This document shows, in pieces, positions 1 through 4,753 of a stretch of 9,082 nucleotides of DNA. Origin of the DNA: Anaerolineales bacterium (GTDB lineage Bacteria > Chloroflexota > Anaerolineae > Anaerolineales > UBA11657); contig CANNEJ010000045.1 of NCBI GenBank assembly GCA_947503585.1, positions 1-9,082 of the forward strand, given 5' to 3'. Within the stretch, counting starts at the first letter, position 1. The number at the start of each line of letters is the position of its first letter. The notes under the pieces were generated by a model. That model was not told the origin of the DNA. It made no database searches and saw only the letters and a list, made by a program, of their open reading frames with translations. Position numbers and translations under genes: made by a program.

Positions 1-1242
1 CCGGGGCTGGCGGCGGGCAGCCAGCCCGCTGGGATGCAGCATGCGCTGCAGGCTGATCTAAGTGGCGAGCTGCTGCTGCATGGCTATGCGCTGCGCGGCT
101 TGCAGCTGGACCTGTACTGGCAGGCGCAGCGCAAGCTGGGTGTCAATTACAACTTTAATGTGCGCCTGCTCGATGCGGCTGGCATGTTGTGGAACAGCCC
201 GGAGATTGTGCGGCCCGCAGATTGGCGTTTCATTCCGGGCACGGACTTTTGGCCGCCGGCAAAGTATGTGGTTGACAGCCAGATCTTGCAGCCGCTGGCC
301 GGCTTGCCGCCTGGTGAGTACCAGATGCAGGTGGTGGCATTCCGCAGCGACACGCTGGCGGAGCTGGGCACGGTTGGGCTGGGAAAGTTTGTGCAGTCCG
401 CGCCGGCCAGTGCGCAAGCCACGCCTGCTGGCGCGCTTGCAAAATTTGCGGATGCGCGCCTTGAACTGCAGGCGCTGCAGTTCAGCCGCAATGCGGCCGC
501 GCCGGGCGAGCCGGTACGGGTGGACTTGCTGTGGCGGGCGGCCGCGTTGCTGCCGGAGCAGCTTGTGGTGCGGCTGGCGCTGATTGGGCCGGGCTCCCAG
601 CGCGCCGCAGAGTGGCGCATGCCGTTGGGCGCGCTCTATCCGGCGCAGCGCTGGCAGCCAGACAACCTTGTGCGTGATGCACATGCCCTAACGCTGCCCA
701 CAGCTCTGCCTGCCGGCGAGTACCAGTGGGAAGTAGCGCTCGAGTCCGCTGGAGCAGCGGATGCAAAATCTTACCGGGCTGCGCAATCGTTTGGTGTGAT
801 TGAACTGGCGCGGCAGTTTGAGGCGCCGGGGATGCAAACGCAGCTGCACGCGCAGCTGGACGGGCGCGTATTGCTGGCCGGCTTCAGCGCGCCGCGGGGC
901 GCGCAGTCCGCGCGCAAGCCGCTGGAAGTGCGCCTGATTTGGCAGTGTGTGGCGCTGCTGCCGCAGCACTACCGCGTGTTTGTGCATCTGTTGAATGCGC
1001 AGGGGCAGATCGTGGCGCAATCAGACGCCGAGCCGGCTGGATGGACCCGGCCCACCACCGGCTGGCTGCCCGGCGAGTTTATTGTGGATGAGCACCAACT
1101 GCAGCTGCCGATTGCACTGCCAGCCGGCAACTATATGCTGCAAGCCGGCCTGTATGATGCAGCCCGCGGGCAGCGCCTGAGCGGCAGCGGCAATCCAGCC
1201 GGGGTTGTTTTGTTGCAGCCGGTGCAGGTGGCTGCGCCGTGA
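1..1242 (+). CDS. C-terminal part of a large surface/membrane protein with three tandem beta-sandwich-like modules (partial, 5' end outside window)
   Basis: The frame is open from base 1 and the first in-frame ATG (34) is already inside a repeat module, so the true start lies upstream and this is a 413-codon C-terminal fragment. It holds three diverged copies of one module of about 120 residues, at bases about 34-400, 455-800 and 820-1240. Shared landmarks are G-M-Q at the start of copies 1 and 3, a strand such as LDLYWQA / VDLLWRA / VRLIWQC, a segment like VFVHLLNAQGQIVAQSD, a W-x-P-[GD] turn (GWLPGEFIVDEHQL), and a closing L-P-x-G-[EN]-Y strand. From memory, modules of this look commonly form the extracytoplasmic C-terminus of family-39/PMT-like membrane glycosyltransferases in Chloroflexota, but the membrane part is not in the window. 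No transmembrane segment or catalytic motif is visible here. The gene ends in TGA, 96 bases before psuG, with no obvious terminator between them. The coding call is safe; the function is an inference. Confidence 0.85.
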   Translation, partial: PGLAAGSQPAGMQHALQADLSGELLLHGYALRGLQLDLYWQAQRKLGVNYNFNVRLLDAAGMLWNSPEIVRPADWRFIPGTDFWPPAKYVVDSQILQPLAGLPPGEYQMQVVAFRSDTLAELGTVGLGKFVQSAPASAQATPAGALAKFADARLELQALQFSRNAAAPGEPVRVDLLWRAAALLPEQLVVRLALIGPGSQRAAEWRMPLGALYPAQRWQPDNLVRDAHALTLPTALPAGEYQWEVALESAGAADAKSYRAAQSFGVIELARQFEAPGMQTQLHAQLDGRVLLAGFSAPRGAQSARKPLEVRLIWQCVALLPQHYRVFVHLLNAQGQIVAQSDAEPAGWTRPTTGWLPGEFIVDEHQLQLPIALPAGNYMLQAGLYDAARGQRLSGSGNPAGVVLLQPVQVAAP

Positions 1243-1338
1243 AGCAGCTGTGCCCAAGTAAAATACCAAGACCATGCGCAACCGGCCCGCTGCAATTCAT
1301 TTTGTAAAACGCCCGCCGCGCACGGCTGCGCAGCTGGC

Positions 1339-2241
1339 ATGAGCGATTTGCCGTTGGATGTGCAGGCTGAGGTGGCTGCTGCGCTGCGCAGCGGCCGGCC
1401 GGTGGTGGCCTTGGAGTCGACGGTGCTTGCGCACGGACTGCCGCATCCGGTAAATATGCAGCTGGCGCATGACCTTGACCGTGAAGTGCGCGCCCACGGG
1501 GCGGTGCCTGCAATTGTGGCAGTGCTCGGCGGCCGCATCAAAGTGGGGCTGACGTCGGATGAATTACAGCGCATAGCCACTGAGCCCGGGGTGCTTAAGG
1601 TGAGCCGGCGCGATCTGCCGCTGGTTGTGGCCCGTGGGCTGGCGGGCGCCACCACGGTGGCAGCCACCATGCTCGCAGCGCATTGGGCCGGCATTGCGGT
1701 GTTCGCAACCGGTGGCATTGGCGGTGTTCATCGCGCAGCGCCGCAAGACATCTCCGCCGATTTGCCGGAGCTGGCACGCACGCCGGTGATGGTGGTGTGT
1801 TCCGGCGCGAAGGCAATTTTGGATTTGCCCGCGACGCTGGAATGGCTTGAGACGCACGGGGTGCCTGTTATCGGCTATGGAACCAGTGAGCTGCCGGCTT
1901 TTTACTCGCGTGCCAGCGGCCTGCAGCTGGCTGCGCGGGCAGACACGCCGCAGCAAGTGGCTGCAATTGTGCGCGCTCAGCGTGCGCTGGGGCTGGGCGG
2001 CGGAATGCTGCTGGCCGTGCCGGTTCCGGCGGCGGCCGAGGTGCCCGCCTCCCAAATTGAGCAGGCGATTGCGACGGCGTTGGCGGCCGCGCAGGCGCAG
2101 CACATCATAGGTGCGGCGGTCACGCCCTTTTTGCTGCAACAGGTGGCGGCACACACGGGTGGCACCAGCCTGCAGGCTAATTTGGCGCTGCTGCGCAATA
2201 ATGCGGCAGTTGCCGCACAAGTGGCCGCCGCGCTGGTTTGA
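1339..2241 (+). CDS. psuG: Pseudouridine-5'-phosphate glycosidase
   Basis: This 300-residue cytoplasmic enzyme belongs to the PsuG/IndA family, which reversibly splits pseudouridine 5'-phosphate into uracil and ribose 5-phosphate in pseudouridine salvage. The length matches the family (about 300-312). Conserved blocks are all present: VVALESTVLAHGLPHPVN (Glu26, equivalent to E. coli Glu31), KVSRRDLP (Lys87, equivalent to Lys93), FATGGIGGVH (His131), DISAD (Asp141, metal-ligand position), VVCSGAKAILDLP (Lys158, the Schiff-base lysine, E. coli Lys166), GYGTSELPAFYSR, and SLQANLALLRNNA (Asn281). The loop after His131 is two residues shorter than in E. coli, a variant I associate with other Chloroflexota-type sequences. 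ATG 1339 is the only plausible start: the frame is open further upstream but has no good start codon. No Shine-Dalgarno sequence is visible. A TAAAAT box at 1259-1264 could be a -10 element but lacks a good -35. The usual partner, the PfkB-type kinase PsuK, is not in the window. Confidence 0.96.
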   Translation: MSDLPLDVQAEVAAALRSGRPVVALESTVLAHGLPHPVNMQLAHDLDREVRAHGAVPAIVAVLGGRIKVGLTSDELQRIATEPGVLKVSRRDLPLVVARGLAGATTVAATMLAAHWAGIAVFATGGIGGVHRAAPQDISADLPELARTPVMVVCSGAKAILDLPATLEWLETHGVPVIGYGTSELPAFYSRASGLQLAARADTPQQVAAIVRAQRALGLGGGMLLAVPVPAAAEVPASQIEQAIATALAAAQAQHIIGAAVTPFLLQQVAAHTGGTSLQANLALLRNNAAVAAQVAAALV

Positions 2242-2265
2242 CCAACCTGCCACGGACCTGATAAA
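2238..2265 (+). promoter_or_regulatory. Predicted sigma70-type promoter for rplI
   Basis: A TTGACC -35 box (2238-2243) and a GATAAA -10 box (2260-2265) are separated by 16 bases. The -35 overlaps the psuG stop codon. Transcription would start near 2272, giving a leader of roughly 58 bases before the rplI ATG. The spacing and -35 are good and the -10 is a 4/6 match. Found by eye. Confidence 0.5.
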
Positions 2266-2275
2266 CTCCTCGGTC

Positions 2276-2301
2276 TGCGGGGGTTGTACCCTTCGCCCGC
2301 A
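2276..2301 (+). other. Inverted repeat in the rplI leader
   Basis: TGCGGG (2276-2281) pairs perfectly with CCCGCA (2296-2301). Inside the 14-base loop, GGT and ACC can add a small inner stem. The hairpin ends 28 bases before the rplI ATG and just upstream of the AAAAGGG ribosome-binding stretch (2313-2319). It is not followed by a T-run, so it is not an intrinsic terminator. It could affect translation or mRNA stability, or be chance in GC-rich DNA. Confidence 0.3.
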
Positions 2302-2329
2302 AATCCACAACCAAAAGGGCTTGAACTGA

Positions 2330-2827
2330 ATGAGAGTATTACTGCTGAAAGACGTCTACAAATTGGGCTTGGCCGGCGATGTAAAAAAAGTGGCCGATGG
2401 CTATGCCCGCAACTTCCTGCTGCCGCAGCACCTGGCAGTGGGCGCTAGTGCGGGTGCGCTGCAAAGGGCAGACCGGCTGCGCAGTACGGCAGCGGTCTTG
2501 CGTGCCGCGGAGAATCGCGAGAAAGCTGCAATTGCCGCCGCAATGGAAGGGCTGGTGCTTACCTTTGGCGCGCGCGCCAGTGATCAGGGCAAACTGTACG
2601 GTTCAATCACCCATCAAATGGTTGTGGATGCCGTGCTTGCCGCCACCGGCGAAAAGGTGGACCGCCGGGCGGTCGTGTCGCCCTCGATCCGCGAGCTGGG
2701 AACGCACCGGGTGCAAGTGCGCCTGACGGCAGACTTGATTCCCGCACTCACCGTTGTGGTGCACCGCGAGGATGAAGCGCCGGTGGTGCAAGCAGTGGCG
2801 GAACCAGAAGCTCAAACCGAAGGTTAG
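2330..2827 (+). CDS. rplI: 50S ribosomal protein L9
   Basis: The 165-residue protein starts with the L9 N-terminal signature MRVLLLKDVYKLGLAGDVKK followed by VADGYARNFLLPQHLA (residues 1-37), the 23S rRNA-binding domain. A long alpha-helical connector follows (about 43-75), then the C-terminal domain with the conserved GKLYGSIT segment (about residues 87-94) and a VDRRAVVSPSIRELGTH stretch. L9 sits near the L1 stalk of the large subunit and affects translational fidelity. The family is usually about 150 residues; the extra length is an acidic, Ala/Pro/Gln-rich tail from about residue 148. The ATG at 2330 is preceded by AAAAGGG with a 10-base spacing. In many bacteria rplI lies with rpsF, ssb and rpsR; none of these is next to it here, and it appears to have its own promoter. 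Confidence 0.97.
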   Translation: MRVLLLKDVYKLGLAGDVKKVADGYARNFLLPQHLAVGASAGALQRADRLRSTAAVLRAAENREKAAIAAAMEGLVLTFGARASDQGKLYGSITHQMVVDAVLAATGEKVDRRAVVSPSIRELGTHRVQVRLTADLIPALTVVVHREDEAPVVQAVAEPEAQTEG

Positions 2828-2841
2828 AAGCATCCGGCTGG

Positions 2842-2866
2842 CTTGGTGCGCACGTCCAGGTTTTTT
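2842..2866 (+). terminator. Candidate weak intrinsic terminator after rplI
   Basis: CTTGG (2842-2846) can pair with CCAGG (2856-2860), including one G-U pair, across a nine-base loop. The stem is followed directly by six T residues (2861-2866), beginning 15 bases after the rplI stop. The stem is short, so efficiency is doubtful, but the T-run and position suit a terminator. Confidence 0.4.
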
Positions 2867-3045
2867 GGTAGCGTGCAAAGTCCTCTGCGCAACTTCGCAG
2901 CTACTAGTACGCGCAAGCTGGCTGGGGCAGGCGGAAAGCCACAACTGTAATAGCAGCGCCGCTCGTCTCGCGAATTTTTAGCGATGCGCTCAGATGGAAT
3001 GCCATCCGGTAGAACAGGAATATTTCAAGTCAGCCTTGTTGTAAT

Positions 3046-3459
3046 TTGAAATCTCACGCACGCTTTTCCGTAGTCTTGGCCGGCAGCAGCGCAGCGCGTT
3101 GGATGCTTGCTTGCGCATTGCTGGCTGCATGCAATGCCGCTGCGGCAGTGCCGACCGCAGCTCCAGTAGAGACTGCACTTCCGCAGCCTGCCGCAGTAGT
3201 TCCTGCCAGCGCTTTGGATGTGGTTATTTTTTCTGTCTCCATGGAAGGCTACCAGAAGGTTACGGCCGGTGCGGGCTCGCGCCAGCCGGACGCCAGCGGA
3301 CTGGCGGATGTGAGTGAACGCTGGTGTGTGGAAGTGACAATGACGAAAGACTCGCAGCCGGCGCACGCTGCGGTTGAGGTGGCGCTGAAAGATGCCGCGC
3401 TGCAGCAGTGGGTTTCGTCCACCCCGCTCTACGGCAGTGACTGCTCCGCAATCAAATAA
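3046..3459 (+). CDS. Small secreted lipoprotein of unknown function
   Basis: This is a predicted 137-residue protein that I do not recognise. The N-terminus has Lys2 and several basic residues, then a hydrophobic stretch ending in a lipobox Leu-Ala-Ala-Cys (residues 26-29), so it is probably lipidated at Cys29 and anchored outside the cytoplasmic membrane. An Ala/Pro-rich linker (about 30-55) leads to a small folded part of about 80 residues with strand-like segments (VVIFSVSMEGYQ, WCVEVTMT, AAVEVALKD) and two cysteines, Cys94 and Cys133, that could form a disulfide. The start is uncertain. TTG 3046 is the most upstream option after an in-frame TAG and gives a normal charged n-region; TTG 3076 and ATG 3103 are alternatives, the last leaving almost no n-region. 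No start has a clear Shine-Dalgarno sequence. The gene ends 14 bases before a strong bidirectional terminator, which supports it being real. Confidence 0.65.
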   Translation: MKSHARFSVVLAGSSAARWMLACALLAACNAAAAVPTAAPVETALPQPAAVVPASALDVVIFSVSMEGYQKVTAGAGSRQPDASGLADVSERWCVEVTMTKDSQPAHAAVEVALKDAALQQWVSSTPLYGSDCSAIK

Positions 3460-3473
3460 CGCAGCTGCTTAAG

Positions 3474-3510
3474 ACAAAATGCCCCGTGCTTGGTGCGCGG
3501 GGCATTTTGT
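3474..3510. terminator. Strong bidirectional intrinsic terminator
   Basis: ACAAAATGCCCCG (3474-3486) pairs perfectly over 13 bases with CGGGGCATTTTGT (3498-3510). Three more pairs at the loop side (one G-U) can lengthen the stem. The AAAA on one side and TTTT on the other give a U-rich tail in either direction. It sits 14 bases after the lipoprotein stop and 24 bases beyond the stop of the convergent minus-strand membrane gene, so it likely ends both transcripts. Confidence 0.9.
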
Positions 3511-3534
3511 TTGAATTGCAATTTAGAGCGCGGG

Positions 3535-3768
3535 TTACATGCCTTTGAGAATGCTGCTGAGGATCAGCAGGGTAGCCGGCCACAGTCCCACAAAAATACC
3601 CCAGCGCTCGCGATAAGCGGACATCATGGCTGCGCGCATTGCAGGGTCGATAATGTCGTCCAGTGCATTTGGCACCAGTGCGGCGCCGTAGAACCACAGC
3701 GCAATCGATGCCGGAATTGAAAGCAAACCGCCGTAAAAACAAAACTGGGAAAGCACTGCGAAATCCAT
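3535..3768 (-). CDS. Small two-helix membrane protein of unknown function
   Basis: The 77-residue protein has two hydrophobic segments, roughly residues 9-32 (starting FCFYGGLLSIPASIALWF) and 56-74 (WGIFVGLWPATLLILSSIL), joined by a polar loop with three acidic residues and several Arg (DDIIDPAMRAAMM, then YRERW). It is therefore likely an integral membrane hairpin. No catalytic or metal-binding motif is visible and I cannot name a family. The ATG has an excellent ribosome-binding site, GGAGG (minus strand, 3780-3776), seven bases upstream, which fixes the start and argues for real expression. It lies 131 bases downstream of rplY on the same strand and may be read from the rplY promoter or from its own; no clear promoter is visible in that gap. 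Its transcript probably ends at the shared bidirectional terminator. Confidence 0.8.
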   Translation of the reverse strand: MDFAVLSQFCFYGGLLSIPASIALWFYGAALVPNALDDIIDPAMRAAMMSAYRERWGIFVGLWPATLLILSSILKGM

Positions 3769-3815
3769 TTGGTTGCCTCCGAACTATTAGCGGGCTGCCG
3801 GTGCGCACAGCGCAA

Positions 3816-3836
3816 CTTAGTGCAGCAACCACTAAG
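3816..3836. other. Perfect 7-bp inverted repeat between rplY and the small membrane gene
   Basis: CTTAGTG (3816-3822) and CACTAAG (3830-3836) form a perfect inverted repeat with a seven-base spacer. On the minus strand it lies 63 bases beyond the rplY stop and about 48 bases upstream of the next gene's ATG. Only two T residues follow it in that direction, so it would be a poor terminator. An operator or an mRNA-processing hairpin are alternatives. Confidence 0.35.
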
Positions 3837-3899
3837 CTTTTGTTGAACCTTGGGAGTTTCCCGTCCGCAAAGTGCGTTGCCCGATTGGCGCGGGTGCGC

Positions 3900-4538
3900 C
3901 TACTTCTTGGGTGCCGGCTCCTTGGTCTTTTCCGCCACCGCAGCCGCAGCTGGCTCAACAGCCTTCGGGGCCTCTTCCTTCTCCTGCTCCACAAAGGCGG
4001 CGCGCGCCAGCATCTCATCCTGACTGCTCAGGATGGTGATGCCTTTGGGTGCAGTTATGTCGCGCACATGAATCGAGTCGCCAATTGCCACCAAGCTGGC
4101 AATGTCCACCACAATGTTTGACACCAGGTCGCTCGGCAAACATTCAATCTCAAGCTCAGACAGGCCATGCGTTACGGTCACGCCACCCAACTGCATCACG
4201 GGTGCCGTACCGGTCAGCTCCACGGCCACCTGCAGGCGGATGGGCTTGTCCATGGCCACTGCCAGAAAGTCGATGTGCATCAAGTGCCCGCGAATGACAT
4301 CGCGCTGCACTTCGCGCACGAGGCTTTTGTGAGTGTGCCCTGCCACCTTTAGGTCAATCAGCGTGGTGCCGCGCAGGCGGCGCAGGATCTGCGTGGTGCT
4401 GTGCGCATCCAGCTGCACCGCCAGCGGTTCCGGCAATGCGCCGTATACGATGGCGGGCAGCAGCCCTTCGCGGCGCAGCGCCTTGATGCCTTTGCGCTTG
4501 CGAGTGCGCAGGTTTGCAGTCAGTTCAACGATTTCCAT
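3900..4538 (-). CDS. rplY: 50S ribosomal protein L25, TL5/CTC (long) type
   Basis: This 212-residue protein binds 5S rRNA in the large ribosomal subunit. Residues about 3-91 are the L25 beta-barrel, with EGLLPAIVYG (24-33) and the closing VREVQRDVIRGHLMHIDF signature (74-91). Residues about 98-183 are the second beta domain found only in the general-stress CTC/TL5 form, including VELTGTAPVMQLGGV and SLVAIGDSIHVRDI. The last 28 residues are a low-complexity Glu/Ala/Lys/Pro tail. An in-frame ATG at 4589 would add 17 residues unlike any L25. The ATG at 4538 begins MEIVELTANLR, the normal family N-terminus, so I use that start. GAAAGG lies 12 bases upstream, a somewhat long spacing. A strong promoter and a terminator-like hairpin lie in the leader, suggesting attenuation control. 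Confidence 0.97.
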   Translation of the reverse strand: MEIVELTANLRTRKRKGIKALRREGLLPAIVYGALPEPLAVQLDAHSTTQILRRLRGTTLIDLKVAGHTHKSLVREVQRDVIRGHLMHIDFLAVAMDKPIRLQVAVELTGTAPVMQLGGVTVTHGLSELEIECLPSDLVSNIVVDIASLVAIGDSIHVRDITAPKGITILSSQDEMLARAAFVEQEKEEAPKAVEPAAAAVAEKTKEPAPKK

Positions 4539-4600
4539 GATGTCTACCGGCCTTTCAAATTGCGGGCTGGCTGCAACGCTGTATGGCATTGGCGCCGAAC

Positions 4601-4640
4601 AAAAACGGGGGCATTTCGCAATATTTCCGAAACGACCCCG
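4601..4640 (-). promoter_or_regulatory. Terminator-like hairpin with U-run in the rplY leader (possible attenuator)
   Basis: Read on the minus strand, CGGGG (4640-4636) pairs with CCCCG (4610-4606). An inner stem TTTCG/CGAAA and two further A-T pairs close on a three-base loop. Thirteen of sixteen opposed positions pair, with three symmetric mismatches. The stem is followed at once by five T residues (4605-4601). This has the form of an intrinsic terminator, yet it lies between the predicted rplY promoter and the rplY start codon, with no minus-strand gene upstream in the divergent region for it to terminate. It therefore reads most naturally as a leader attenuator. Found by eye; no folding energy was computed. 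Confidence 0.6.
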
Positions 4641-4673
4641 CTGGCATGCGCACAGGTTTGCAACTGCGCTGCT

Positions 4674-4702
4674 ATTCTATGGGCGGCATGTTTTTTCGTC
4701 AA
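4674..4702 (-). promoter_or_regulatory. Predicted sigma70-type promoter for rplY
   Basis: On the minus strand, TTGACG (4702-4697) and TAGAAT (4679-4674) are separated by exactly 17 bases. Both boxes match 5/6 of consensus. The spacer begins with six A residues. Transcription would start near 4667, giving a leader of about 129 bases that contains the terminator-like hairpin. Confidence 0.75.
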
Positions 4703-4716
4703 GCGCCACGCCGTGA

Positions 4717-4745
4717 TTGACGATTGCCCGCATCGCCTTTACCAT
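4717..4745 (+). promoter_or_regulatory. Predicted sigma70-type promoter for the lipoprotein/ligase operon, probably leaderless
   Basis: TTGACG (4717-4722) and TACCAT (4740-4745) are separated by exactly 17 bases. The expected transcription start is about 4751-4754, essentially at the ATG at 4754. That agrees with the absence of any Shine-Dalgarno sequence before this gene. The -35 box is a mirror copy of the rplY -35, 14 bases away. Confidence 0.5.
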
Positions 4746-4753
4746 CCCTGCCT

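Noticed and set aside
1259..1264. TAAAAT as a -10 element for psuG
   Set aside because: The hexamer is a 5/6 match, but no -35-like sequence lies 16-18 bases upstream. It may be chance or part of an activator-dependent promoter, so it is mentioned only with psuG.
2868..2904. Nested inverted repeats after rplI (GTAG/CTAC around CTGCG/CGCAG), considered as a tRNA-like or small RNA
   Set aside because: There is no T-arm or acceptor pattern, no promoter and no terminator of its own. Short GC-rich stems of this kind are expected by chance here.
4536..4589. Longer rplY reading frame starting at an ATG at 4589 (minus strand)
   Set aside because: The extra 17 residues do not resemble any L25 N-terminus. 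The family start MEIVELTANLR begins at 4538, and the longer form would leave the GAAAGG stretch inside the coding region.
4670..4678. Plus-strand extended -10 box TGCTATTCT as a promoter for the lipoprotein gene
   Set aside because: No -35 box lies at a suitable distance. The same bases form the -10 of the better rplY promoter on the minus strand, and a better plus-strand promoter lies at 4717-4745.
4724..4753. TTG start at 4724 for the G5-propeller lipoprotein
   Set aside because: It would add ten residues ahead of a complete lipoprotein signal peptide starting at ATG 4754, and it lies inside the spacer of the predicted promoter.
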